Below are positions 40,141 to 48,570 of a stretch of DNA of 64,000 nucleotides, piece after piece (the first letter of the stretch is position 1; every line of letters begins with the position of its first letter). The stretch covers positions 62,001 to 126,000 of the forward strand of contig JAFQXE010000003.1 in the NCBI GenBank assembly GCA_017407125.1. Reading direction: 5' to 3'. The notes beneath the pieces were generated by a model. It was not told where the DNA came from, did no database searches, and worked only from the letters and a program-made list of their open reading frames with translations. The position numbers were made by a program, and so were the translations under genes. Origin of the DNA: Thermoguttaceae bacterium. GTDB taxonomy: Bacteria > Planctomycetota > Planctomycetia > Pirellulales > Thermoguttaceae.

Positions 40141-42042
40141 TTACTTTTCCTGGTTATCTTCGGAATCCTTTTTCCCGGAACGATCAAAGGCGGATTTGCT
40201 GAACGCTTCCAGTTCTGAATCCAGTTTAGACTCCTCAGGCGGGGCCGCTTGCAGTATCCAGGGAACGCGAACAGTAAAAACGCTTCCGACAGCCAACTGG
40301 CTTTCGACGGTAATTTCTCCTTGCAGCAGTTTACAAATTTCTTTGACAATTGACAAGCCCAATCCCGTGCCGGTATACTCACGCGTCATAACGGAATCGG
40401 TAAAAGCGGACGAACCTTGTCGGAATTTTTCAAAAATCTTTTTCTGATCTTCCTCTGAAATGCCAATCCCGGTGTCGGAAACAGCCAGAACTAGCATGTT
40501 CTCTTGTTCGTCGCGTTGCACGATGACTTTTACCGTTCCGCCTTCAGGAGTAAACTTGATGGCGTTGGAAAGAAGATTGTTAAGAGCCTGTTGAATGCGG
40601 TTTTGGTCTTGCTGAAGCGGCGGCAGACCCTCGGGAACGTCTTCCACCAGAGCTATATTTTTCTTTTCTGCCAGAGGACGAACCATGTCGCACTGCGCTG
40701 AAACAATCCGTTCGATAGTAAATTCTGTTACGTTAACGTTCATCTTCCCGCTGTCCAGTTTGGCAAGATCGAGGATGTCGTTAATCATGGCAAGAAGAAG
40801 CTTTCCAGACGACTGAATATTGGCAACGTACCGTTTTTGTTTTGCGTCGAGCTGTTCAATTCCTCCCAGGACTTCGCTAAACCCTAAAATGGAATTGAGC
40901 GGGGTGCGAAGTTCATGACTCATTGTCGACAGGAAGTCGCTTTTAACCTGGTTGCTTTCATACAGCTGCCAATACATCCCAGCCAACTGATCCACCTTTT
41001 CATCCTGGCTTGCCTTGGCTTCCTGTAATTCTTCCTGACTTGCCATAAGACGTCTAAGCATTCGGTTGAACGCAGAACCAAGATCCGAGAACTCGTCTCC
41101 GGTGTTGAGTTCCGCTCGCAAAGACGTGTTGCCGTGGAAGACCCCGTCAGTAACTTCACGGAGATACGTCAGAGGTTTAATAATAATCGCGCGAATCGTC
41201 ATGGAAAAGGCGATCAGCCCCAAAAACACGGCGAAAATGCCCATTCCGAGCAGCGAATTAAAGGATTGACGAATCAGTTTTTGCATCGGTTGCTGGGGAA
41301 TGTTGACCTGAACGACCGCCATGAGTTTGCCGTCTGGAGAATCGCTTGAATCAGCAGAGTCCAGCGGAGCTGACGGTATAGGCGACGCTCCAGGAATTAT
41401 CGCTCCAGGAAGAGCCGTCAGACTTTGCGGCTGAAGTTCAGGGTGACAAAATCCCGCAACGCAGGAACGCTGCGCTCGAACGGCTTGATAGTATTCGTAG
41501 TTTCCGTTATTGAGTCGCCCGACATAGTCCGGCTCTATCGCCTGGTCTACAAAGAGTTCTTTCTTTTTCTTTTGCTCTGCCGCGTCAGTGGAATCTGAAC
41601 CCGTTTCGGAATTCGATTTTACTGTTTTATTTTGAGTTGACTCCGTTGTCGAAGTAGGCTTTGCTTTGAATCTCTCTGGAATGACCGATGCGAAATTTTC
41701 AATCGCTTCCCGACCGAATTCGTCCAGCTTCTCGTTGGGTTCGCCCGGCTTGAGAACCTGATACTCAAAATTCTGCTGCGTCAGCTGGGATTGAACGACC
41801 TTGCGAACGAGCTGGAAATTCTCATTTGCCTCAAAGCCTTCCCAATGCTTAATCAACACGACTTCGTCAACCAGCAAGCGCCCCGTCTGAGGGTTTTGTT
41901 TGGCAATAAGTTTTTCCGCCGCAAACCAGATGGGTGTAAAAGTCAGAGCGATTACCACAACCATACTGATGGCAAACATTCCCATACATTTGACTTCCAG
42001 ACTGGTTTCGCCCAATAGATGTTGTATGCGTCGATTACTCAT
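40141..42042 (-). CDS. Membrane sensor histidine kinase with periplasmic sensor and HAMP domain
   Basis: The 633-aa protein has one helix at about 20-42, a periplasmic region (43-260), a second helix (262-288), a HAMP domain (288-340), a short coiled coil, HisKA with the phosphoacceptor His376 in STMSHELRTPLNS, and a HATPase domain to about 595. The sensor contains a Ser/Thr/Lys-rich insertion (128-162) and a CVAGFCH motif at 194-200. The position and surroundings resemble DUF3365/Tll0287-like sensors, which carry CxxCH there, so haem binding is possible. No response regulator is adjacent. The C-terminal 30 residues are charged and probably disordered. Confidence 0.88.
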   Translation of the reverse strand: MSNRRIQHLLGETSLEVKCMGMFAISMVVVIALTFTPIWFAAEKLIAKQNPQTGRLLVDEVVLIKHWEGFEANENFQLVRKVVQSQLTQQNFEYQVLKPGEPNEKLDEFGREAIENFASVIPERFKAKPTSTTESTQNKTVKSNSETGSDSTDAAEQKKKKELFVDQAIEPDYVGRLNNGNYEYYQAVRAQRSCVAGFCHPELQPQSLTALPGAIIPGASPIPSAPLDSADSSDSPDGKLMAVVQVNIPQQPMQKLIRQSFNSLLGMGIFAVFLGLIAFSMTIRAIIIKPLTYLREVTDGVFHGNTSLRAELNTGDEFSDLGSAFNRMLRRLMASQEELQEAKASQDEKVDQLAGMYWQLYESNQVKSDFLSTMSHELRTPLNSILGFSEVLGGIEQLDAKQKRYVANIQSSGKLLLAMINDILDLAKLDSGKMNVNVTEFTIERIVSAQCDMVRPLAEKKNIALVEDVPEGLPPLQQDQNRIQQALNNLLSNAIKFTPEGGTVKVIVQRDEQENMLVLAVSDTGIGISEEDQKKIFEKFRQGSSAFTDSVMTREYTGTGLGLSIVKEICKLLQGEITVESQLAVGSVFTVRVPWILQAAPPEESKLDSELEAFSKSAFDRSGKKDSEDNQEK

Positions 42043-42257
42043 TGTTTTATCAGTTAGTAAAAATACCAGCGGTCAGAAGGACGCCAGGCGCCTTCTTGTT
42101 TTTGCTTCCTGCTTGCGTAGACCGCTTATTCTAATTATATATATAAAAGAGAGAAAAGCAAGGGGGCGGAGCGGGGGGATTAATTAGCAATTAGCAATTT
42201 GCAATTAGCAATTGACGCAAAGCGTTCCGCTCCAGATTTTTGGAGGGTAGAGCATAC
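42043..42257. other. Intergenic region upstream of gcvPB, with GCAATTA heptads
   Basis: 42181-42220 holds AATTAGC/AATTTGC heptads followed by ACGCAAAGCGTTCC; no inverted partner arm is visible. The rest is AT-rich and held no gene I could support. The whole gap 42043-42416 also includes the gcvPB promoter and leader. Confidence 0.6.
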
Positions 42258-42285
42258 TTGAATTATTTCTGAAAAATAGTAGAAT
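42258..42285 (+). promoter_or_regulatory. Putative gcvPB promoter
   Basis: TTGAAT (42258-42263), 16 bp, TAGAAT (42280-42285). The predicted start near 42292 coincides with the base of the structured leader. Confidence 0.5.
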
Positions 42286-42293
42286 AAATAATA

Positions 42294-42385
42294 GCGAGAG
42301 GCAAGCGTCAAGCGAGAATTACTGTTTATTAATTCGCTTGAACAATCCCAAAGAATCATTTTCCCAAATTATCAAGCCCTCTCGC
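42294..42385 (+). promoter_or_regulatory. Structured leader of gcvPB, candidate cis-regulatory RNA
   Basis: An outer stem pairs 42294-42302 (GCGAGAGGC) with 42376-42385 (GCCCTCTCGC) over nine pairs with one bulge. Inside it, TCAAGCGA (42308-42315) pairs perfectly with TCGCTTGA (42334-42341), and a single-stranded tail of about 34 nt follows. The start codon is 31 nt beyond the outer stem. It lacks the features of a glycine riboswitch that I would recognise, though the downstream gene makes glycine the obvious ligand to test. Confidence 0.45.
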
Positions 42386-42416
42386 GGAACGTATATTTTT
42401 ATTTCAAGTATTTGTT

Positions 42417-43862
42417 ATGAAAGATTTTCCCGTACAACTGCTTTCGGAAACGTCCCATGCTGGAGCGCGCGCGCTGCGGTTCCCGAAACTGGACGTTCCC
42501 GCCGTGGATTTCGCTCAGAAATTCCCGGCAAACCAACTGGCGGAATCGACGCCCCGCCTGCCAGAACTGGCTGAAATTGACGTCGTTCGTCATTTTGTCA
42601 ACCTGTCGTCCAAAAACTACAACGTCGACGCCAACTTCTATCCGCTCGGATCCTGTACGATGAAGTACAACCCGAAATGCTGCGATAAGTGGTCGACCAT
42701 GGAAGGCTTTTGCGACCTTCACCCGTACCAGCCGGAATCGACCGTTCAGGGCGTTCTGGAACTGCTGTATAAAGTTCAGCAATGGACGGCGGAGATTGCC
42801 GGGCTGCCGAACGTGAGTCTGCAGGCGGCGGCTGGCGCTCACGGAGAGTTCAACTCTCTGGAAGTGGCGGCGAAGTATTTCCGCGAACATGACCCGGACA
42901 GAAAAGAAGTCGTTACCCCCGACGCCGCTCACGGCACCAACCCTGCGTCCGCCGCCATGGCTGGATTCAAGCTGGTCGTTTGCAAGAGCTCTCCCGAAGG
43001 GCTTGTCGACCTGGACGACTTGCAATCGAAGCTGTCCGACAAGACGGCTGTGTTCATGATTACCAACCCGAACACGCTGGGCTTGTTCGACCCGAACATT
43101 TCCAAAATCGCGAAAATGGTTCACGACGCCGGAGCGCTGGTTTACGTAGACGGCGCCAACATGAACGCGATTATGGGCGTCGCCCGTCCCGGCGACTTCG
43201 GCGCGGACATGATGCACTTCAATACGCACAAAACGTTTGCCTCTCCGCACGGCGGCGGAGGTCCCGGAGCCGGCCCGATTGCCGTCGCCGATTTCCTCAA
43301 AGATTACCTTCCCCATCCCCGCGTTATTAAAACCGACGACGGATACAAGCTCGACTTCGGAAACGAACACAGCATCGGAAAAGTCCGCATGTTCTTCGGA
43401 TCGGTGGGCGTCCTTGTCCGCATGTACGGATACATTCGCGTTTTGGGAGCGGACGGGATTCGCAAAACCGCTCAGCGAGCCGTTCTGGCGGCGAACTACC
43501 TGGCAGCGCGGGTCAAGGATTTCCTGCCCATTCCGCACCCGGAACACCCCATGCACGAGTTCGTCGCCTCGGCGGAATCCCTCAAAAAGGAAAAGGGAAT
43601 CAGCGCGATGGAAATCGCCAAAGGGCTTCTCGATTTCGGCATTCACGCCCCGACGATTTACTTCCCCATGATCGTTCATGAATCCCTCATGTTCGAGCCG
43701 ACAGAAACGGAACCGCTGGCTATGCTGGACTACACCGTCGAAAGTCTGAAAAAGATCGTCGAGATGGATTCTGAATACCTCCATCACGCTCCGCACACGA
43801 CTGCCATCAGCCGTCCGGACGAAGTAACCGCCGCGAAAAAGCCGGTTCTTAAAAGCGAATGA
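42417..43862 (+). CDS. gcvPB: Glycine dehydrogenase (decarboxylating) subunit 2
   Basis: The PLP-carrying beta subunit of the split P-protein of the glycine cleavage system. The 481-aa product has YPLGSCTMKYNPK at about 78-90, DAAHGTNPASAAMAGF, VDGANMNAI, and the PLP-lysine segment FNTHKTFASPHGGGGPGAGP. It needs GcvPA for activity, plus GcvH, GcvT and Lpd; none is in this window, which is unusual since gcvPA normally lies just upstream. The upstream region instead holds a structured leader. The stop overlaps a potential ATG of the next frame by 4 nt. Confidence 0.95.
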   Translation: MKDFPVQLLSETSHAGARALRFPKLDVPAVDFAQKFPANQLAESTPRLPELAEIDVVRHFVNLSSKNYNVDANFYPLGSCTMKYNPKCCDKWSTMEGFCDLHPYQPESTVQGVLELLYKVQQWTAEIAGLPNVSLQAAAGAHGEFNSLEVAAKYFREHDPDRKEVVTPDAAHGTNPASAAMAGFKLVVCKSSPEGLVDLDDLQSKLSDKTAVFMITNPNTLGLFDPNISKIAKMVHDAGALVYVDGANMNAIMGVARPGDFGADMMHFNTHKTFASPHGGGGPGAGPIAVADFLKDYLPHPRVIKTDDGYKLDFGNEHSIGKVRMFFGSVGVLVRMYGYIRVLGADGIRKTAQRAVLAANYLAARVKDFLPIPHPEHPMHEFVASAESLKKEKGISAMEIAKGLLDFGIHAPTIYFPMIVHESLMFEPTETEPLAMLDYTVESLKKIVEMDSEYLHHAPHTTAISRPDEVTAAKKPVLKSE

Positions 43863-43868
43863 TAAATA

Positions 43869-43903
43869 AGCTGGGAGAGGCTGGGATTTCCAGTCTCTCC
43901 CAG
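43869..43903 (+). terminator. Strong hairpin after gcvPB
   Basis: CTGGGAGA (43871-43878) pairs with TCTCCCAG (43895-43902). It lies just after the gcvPB stop and before the next start codon. There is no T-run, so it may only stabilise the 3' end or reduce read-through. Confidence 0.45.
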
Positions 43904-43933
43904 TTCCTTCCTATCGCTAATCTGAGAATTATT

Positions 43934-44554
43934 ATGTCAAAAGAAGTTAATCCCAAGGAGACGACCAGAGCGGAAGCGTACGATTTCTGGATACACGCTC
44001 CAAATCCGATTGTTACATTTTTCAAAACGGTTGACGTTACAAATTTGATTAATGTCAGCAAACAACGGGGCATGAAGTTCAATATGCTTTTGAACTACTG
44101 CATCGGAAAAGCCGCGGCTGGGATAAAAGAGTTCTATCTTCTTCCCGTTGGGGAAAAGCTCATACAATACGACCAACTCGCCGTTTGTACGATTGTAAAG
44201 AACATAAACGGAGGAGTTAGTTCCTGCGACCTTTTATTCTCCGACGATTTAGAGACGTTTAATCAGGAGTATCTAAAGTACACGTCTCTAGTCGCTCAAT
44301 TTTGTCAGGACAGAGCGCTTTCAGAATACTGCATGGTTATTGGAACGTCCGCCATCGTCGACACCGAACTTGACGGCGCGATCGACGCTTACTGCGGAAT
44401 TTTCAACAACCCGTTTCTCATTTGGGGACGATATAAGAAGAAAAGGGTCAGATATTATCTGCCCATTTCTTTTCAGTTCCATCACACGCAAATGGACGGC
44501 TCGCACGCAGGGAAGTTTTTGGAGAACTTGCAAGCGGAAATAAACCGCCTGTAG
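43934..44554 (+). CDS. Chloramphenicol acetyltransferase (CatA)-like acyltransferase
   Basis: A 206-aa protein of the CAT fold. The catalytic motif is SFQFHHTQMDGSHAGKFLENL near the C-terminus, with the general-base His in HHxxxDG. The N-terminus RAEAYDFWIHAPNPIVTFFK and DVTNLINVSKQRGMKFNML match the family. Such chromosomal homologues often do not act on chloramphenicol; the acceptor is unknown. I use ATG 43934 because the alignment starts there. An ATG at 43859 would overlap the gcvPB stop and translate the hairpin. It is probably in the gcvPB transcript. Confidence 0.82.
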   Translation: MSKEVNPKETTRAEAYDFWIHAPNPIVTFFKTVDVTNLINVSKQRGMKFNMLLNYCIGKAAAGIKEFYLLPVGEKLIQYDQLAVCTIVKNINGGVSSCDLLFSDDLETFNQEYLKYTSLVAQFCQDRALSEYCMVIGTSAIVDTELDGAIDAYCGIFNNPFLIWGRYKKKRVRYYLPISFQFHHTQMDGSHAGKFLENLQAEINRL

Positions 44555-44563
44555 TCCTCGCAA

Positions 44564-45331
44564 TTACTTCGCCGCGCAGGCGTCCTTGCTCTTTTGGGCG
44601 ATAAAGCGAATCATTTCCATCATCAAGCCGTGAAGTTCTGGCGTCTGTTCCGGGTGCGGGCTGAGAATGAGCATCGTGCCCTTGCCGTAGGTTGTCAGGA
44701 GCATGGCGGGCGAGTTAATCTGAATTCCTTCCGGCGTTCCGTTCTTCGCCGTTTCCGTTCTGTACCACGCTAACACTTCCACCTTGGGGCGGTCGGGGAA
44801 GACGTTTATGTTCATCACCGGGCCGTTGCCGTACAAGATTTCCTGAAGTCCCTTGTACTTGTCGCCAAACGTCTTTAGACCGAGTTCGGAAAACTCAATC
44901 TTCAAATGTGTAATGCCGCGCTGCCAGCGGGGGTCTTTGGTTTGAGCGTTGAGAAAACCCTGCTGAATCGGGAAATACGCGCCGGCGCAAATGCCGATAA
45001 ACCCTTTTCCAGACGCGACAAACTGTTTGACTTTTTCGACCCCGTCCGGCCCCAGGGACGCTCCCTGTCCCTTTCCGCTGCCGCCGGGTAGGATAATCAG
45101 ATCAAACTTGTCCAATGCGCCGTCGCGAATCTGCTGACCGTTGAGAACTTCCATCTCAATCGTCGGGTCGTTCTCCACCAGCGGCGGGAAACGCTTCCAG
45201 CCGCCGGCTCCGTTGTCTCCGTAAACAGCCAAGCGAATTTTCGGTTGCTGCGGAGCCGGTTCTTCGTCGGCAAAGGTTGTTACACAAAAACAGGATAATA
45301 CCGCTAAGAGACAAAGGGTTCGTTTAATCAT
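44564..45331 (-). CDS. Exported BPL_N-domain (class I GATase-like) protein, paralogue 1
   Basis: A 255-aa protein with a signal peptide (MIKRTLCLLAVLSCFCVTTFA) and one domain of the biotin-protein-ligase N-terminal type, a glutamine-amidotransferase-like fold. IRLAVYGDNGAGG starts it, LIILPGGSGKGQG is the Gly-rich loop, and FIGICAGAYF carries the nucleophile-elbow Cys115. It ends near residue 250 (TMLILSPHPEQTPEL with a His, IRFIAQ). It lacks the peptidase-like C-terminal domain of paralogues 2 and 3. Role unknown; probably periplasmic. Confidence 0.82.
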   Translation of the reverse strand: MIKRTLCLLAVLSCFCVTTFADEEPAPQQPKIRLAVYGDNGAGGWKRFPPLVENDPTIEMEVLNGQQIRDGALDKFDLIILPGGSGKGQGASLGPDGVEKVKQFVASGKGFIGICAGAYFPIQQGFLNAQTKDPRWQRGITHLKIEFSELGLKTFGDKYKGLQEILYGNGPVMNINVFPDRPKVEVLAWYRTETAKNGTPEGIQINSPAMLLTTYGKGTMLILSPHPEQTPELHGLMMEMIRFIAQKSKDACAAK

Positions 45332-45343
45332 GATTGTTAAAGG

Positions 45344-45440
45344 TTAAGGGAATAGGGAGTGGGGAGTAGGGAGTAGGGGGTAGAAGAATCATTACTATTC
45401 CCTATTCCCCATTCCCTAAATTCGCCACAGGCGAATTACT
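45344..45440. repeat. Heptad inverted repeat, GGGAATA type, core outside the arms
   Basis: Purine arm GGGAATA/GGGAGTG/GGGAGTA/GGGGGTA (45347-45383), pyrimidine arm CTATTCC/CTATTCC/CCATTCC (45395-45418), then the core AATTCGCC-ACA-GGCGAATT (45420-45438) next to, not between, the arms. It lies inside the BPL_N gene row, and the core overlaps the stop of paralogue 2. Confidence 0.85.
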
Positions 45441-46923
45441 TCGTTAAAATATCCTCGTTAATCGCGATTGGCAGATAACCGCTGTCCAAAAGGGCGCTGT
45501 ACGGCATCGGATGTTCAATCCGCCAGGTTTGATTGTTTCTTATTGTTCCCGTCTGTTCGGAAATGTAGACGACTTTCGCCGCTTTATCGACTCGACAAAC
45601 CATCATGATGTGCCCGCTGGGACGTTTAATCAGAGCGTCGCCGGGCAGAAGCTGGTCGTAACAGCGTTCCATAAACGGACGCCCGTTTTCGGCAATGACG
45701 TCTTTGCTCTTATGGAAATCCGTTATACGATAATTCCCGACGCGCCTAAAAATCGGGACGGTTTTTCCTGTTTGCGGATTGATTATATGTAAGTAGCCCG
45801 GTCCCATGTTTCCGGTATACATAACCGGCAAATAGGGAATGACGTGTTTCCAGGAATACGAACAGGAACTGGAACAGTCCGTTCCGCGGTATTGTTTTGC
45901 GCCGAACGGTCCGGGGTAAACAGACTGACCGTTTTCGTCCGTGCGGAGCATTGTTTTAAACTGTTCCAGGCTGGTATATCGCCCAGCTTGAGTGTACGGA
46001 ATCCCTTTGTATTTTTCACCTGCATGGAACGAGACTTTTTTAGACGGCTCGTACCAGGGGATTTCTTTCTCGGGAATCCATTCAATCGTTCCCATCGCGT
46101 TCATGCGCTTAACAGCTGACGCAACAACCGGATTGGGCTGAGACGTTTCCGTTCTGAGGACGCACGGGGGTTCTTTTCCAAAACAGAGGTTGTCCGCAAC
46201 GTGACGAATGAGCTTGATTACAACGTCTTTCATCGACGGGGTTTGTTCAATGCGCGGACTGATGAGAACAACGGTTCCTTTGCCGTACGTCGTCAGGAGG
46301 ATAGCTGGGGAGTTGACTTGAATCCCTTTCGGCGTTCCGTTTTGCGCCGTTTCGGTTCTGAACCGCGCCAAGACTTCAACATGCGGTCGAGTGATGGAAA
46401 TGTTGACGTCCATAACCGGGCCGCTGCAATAAGAAACTTCCTGATCTCCCCTGAATTTCTCGCCGACGATTTTCAAGCCCAGCTCGGAAAAGTCAATTTT
46501 CAAGTTTGTAACGCCTCGATCCCAACGTGGATCTTTGGTTTGAGCGTTGATAATATCCTGATTCAGAGTGAAATACGCCCCGGCGCCAACGGCAATAAGC
46601 CCTTTTCCGGACTCGATAAACCGTTTGACCTTTTTGACGCCGTCGGTTCCCAAGGATTTAGCTTGTCCCGATCCGCTTCCGCCGGGCAGGATAATCAGAT
46701 CGAACTTGTCCAACGCGCCGTCGCGAATCTGCTGCCCGTTGACGACTTCTATTTGAATATCCGGGACGTCTTTCAGTAGCGGCAGGAACAGTTTGCACCC
46801 GTCTGCGCCGCTGTCTCCGTAAATCGCAACGCGAATTGTCGAGGCTTGAACTGGTTCTACGGAAACTGCTGTTACACAAAAGCAGAATAATACCGCGAGT
46901 AAGCAAAGCGTTCTTTTAATCAT
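45436..46923 (-). CDS. Exported BPL_N plus NlpC/P60-like protein, paralogue 2, GATase Cys lost
   Basis: The 495-aa protein has a signal peptide nearly identical to paralogue 1, a BPL_N domain (28-245) and a C-terminal domain (about 270-490) with RGTDCSSSCSYSW, RPSGHIMMVCRV and YISEQTGT. These look like the Cys, His and polar residue of an NlpC/P60- or CHAP-type amidase/peptidase. The nucleophile elbow of the first domain reads LIAVGAGAYF, with Gly113 where the paralogues have Cys, so that domain is probably inactive. It is second in a row of three (16 bp after paralogue 3) and likely cotranscribed. Confidence 0.8.
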   Translation of the reverse strand: MIKRTLCLLAVLFCFCVTAVSVEPVQASTIRVAIYGDSGADGCKLFLPLLKDVPDIQIEVVNGQQIRDGALDKFDLIILPGGSGSGQAKSLGTDGVKKVKRFIESGKGLIAVGAGAYFTLNQDIINAQTKDPRWDRGVTNLKIDFSELGLKIVGEKFRGDQEVSYCSGPVMDVNISITRPHVEVLARFRTETAQNGTPKGIQVNSPAILLTTYGKGTVVLISPRIEQTPSMKDVVIKLIRHVADNLCFGKEPPCVLRTETSQPNPVVASAVKRMNAMGTIEWIPEKEIPWYEPSKKVSFHAGEKYKGIPYTQAGRYTSLEQFKTMLRTDENGQSVYPGPFGAKQYRGTDCSSSCSYSWKHVIPYLPVMYTGNMGPGYLHIINPQTGKTVPIFRRVGNYRITDFHKSKDVIAENGRPFMERCYDQLLPGDALIKRPSGHIMMVCRVDKAAKVVYISEQTGTIRNNQTWRIEHPMPYSALLDSGYLPIAINEDILTK

Positions 46924-46939
46924 GATTGTTCTGAGATTG

Positions 46940-48457
46940 TTATTTTTCTGGAACGGTTAAAATGTCCTCGTTAATTGCAATCGGCAAATAGCCGTCCTCT
47001 ATGAGTTTGTCGTACGTGAACGGGTATTGAACGCGCCAGGTTTGATGGTCGCTGAGAAACTGCGATCTGTCGTCTGGATTGGTTCCGCCCTGTTCGGTAA
47101 TGTAGACGACCTTGGCAGCTTTGTCGACCCGGCAAACCATCACGACGTGTCCGTGCGGCCGTTTGACCAAGGCGTCGCCCGGCAGAAGCTGGTCGTAACA
47201 GCGTTCCATCGCCTCGCGGCCGTTTTCCGCAATGACGTTTTTGCTCTTGTGGAAATCAGTAAAGCGATAATCGCCAACGCGCCTGAAAATCGAGACGGTT
47301 TTACCGGTTTGCGGGTGAATGATCTGCCAATCGCCCGGCTCCATATTCCATGTTTTCATGATCGGCAAATACGGAATAGTCTGCTTCCAGGAATACGAAC
47401 AGGAGCTGGAACAGTCTGTACCGCGGTATTTGTCCGGTTCAGTCGGACCGGTGTAAATCGGCTGACCGTCTACGTCTTTGAGCAGTTCCTTGAACATTTC
47501 CAGGTTCGTATATCGACCGTCTTGCGTATATGGAAGCCCTTTGTATTTCTCGCCAGCGCGGAACGGGAGCTTTTTGGACGTATTAAACCAGGAGACGTCT
47601 TTTTCCGGAATCCATTCAACTGACCCCATCGCGTCCATATACGGAACCGCCGGGGCGATAACCGGATTGGGCTGCGACGTTTCCGTTCGGAGAACGCATT
47701 GGGATTCTTTCTCAAAGCAAAGGTTGTCGGCAACGTGATGGATGAGCTTGAGCAAGACTTCGTTCATCGCCGGGGTTCGTTCCGGGTGCGGGCTGATTGT
47801 TACAACCGTTCCCTTGCCGTAAGTCGTCAAAAGGATAGCAGGGGAATTGACCTGAATTCCCGTCGGCGTTCCGTTTTTCGCCGTTTCGGTTCTGTACCAG
47901 GCCAGGACTTCGACGTTGGGTTTGTTGGGAATCAAATTGACGTCCATAACCGGACCATTGCCGTAATGAACTTCCTGCAGACCCTTGAATTTATCGCCGA
48001 CGATTTTCAAGCCCAGCTCGGAGAACTCAATCATCAGCTCCGTCGATCCTCGCTGCCAGCGTGGGTCTTTGGTTTTCGCGTTGATGAACTCCTGCTGAAT
48101 CGGGAAGTACGCCCCGGCGCAGATTCCAATATAGCCTTTTCCAGACTTGACAAACTCTTTAACCTGTTTGACGCCGTCTTCTCCCATGGAAGCCGCCTGT
48201 CCTTTTCCGCTTCCGCCCGGCAGGAAGACGATGTCAAAGTTTTTCAGAATGCCGTCGCGAATCTGCTGTCCGTTGACCAGCTCGAATTCCAGAGTCGGGT
48301 CTTGCTCCATGACGGCAACGTCGTTTTTGTATCCGTCTGAAACCCCGCCGTCTTTATACAGAGCGATGCGAATCTTGCCTTCTTCGGCGTTAGAATTGTT
48401 ACAAATCCCGCAGATTGCCGCGGCAAGAAACAATAAAACAAGAAAAAAACGTTTCAT
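46940..48457 (-). CDS. Exported BPL_N plus NlpC/P60-like protein, paralogue 3
   Basis: The 505-aa protein has a signal peptide (MKRFFLVLLFLAAAICGIC), a BPL_N domain with FLPGGSGKGQ and the Cys elbow YIGICAGAYF (Cys113), and the C-terminal peptidase-like domain with Cys349 in RGTDCSSSCSYSW and His437 in RPHGHVVMVCRV. Both putative active sites are complete, unlike paralogue 2. It is the first gene of the row. An envelope function is likely from the signal peptide and the NlpC/P60-like motifs, but the substrates are not known. In other proteins the BPL_N domain occurs with biotin ligases; no biotin link is seen here. Confidence 0.82.
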   Translation of the reverse strand: MKRFFLVLLFLAAAICGICNNSNAEEGKIRIALYKDGGVSDGYKNDVAVMEQDPTLEFELVNGQQIRDGILKNFDIVFLPGGSGKGQAASMGEDGVKQVKEFVKSGKGYIGICAGAYFPIQQEFINAKTKDPRWQRGSTELMIEFSELGLKIVGDKFKGLQEVHYGNGPVMDVNLIPNKPNVEVLAWYRTETAKNGTPTGIQVNSPAILLTTYGKGTVVTISPHPERTPAMNEVLLKLIHHVADNLCFEKESQCVLRTETSQPNPVIAPAVPYMDAMGSVEWIPEKDVSWFNTSKKLPFRAGEKYKGLPYTQDGRYTNLEMFKELLKDVDGQPIYTGPTEPDKYRGTDCSSSCSYSWKQTIPYLPIMKTWNMEPGDWQIIHPQTGKTVSIFRRVGDYRFTDFHKSKNVIAENGREAMERCYDQLLPGDALVKRPHGHVVMVCRVDKAAKVVYITEQGGTNPDDRSQFLSDHQTWRVQYPFTYDKLIEDGYLPIAINEDILTVPEK

Positions 48458-48570
48458 GTTGTTACAAGTTAGAATGAATGTATAGAATAAAACATAATGG
48501 TCGGCAATAAACCGGGGGATCGCCTCAATTTACTGCCAACCATTTACGAGTTATTAATCAGTAGTCAACC

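Noticed and set aside
42294-42385. Glycine riboswitch upstream of gcvPB
   Set aside because: The leader is structured, but the conserved core of the glycine riboswitch is not visible, so I call it only an unassigned leader.
42399-43796. 465-codon frame opposite gcvPB
   Set aside because: Antisense shadow of a conserved gene; the product resembles no family.
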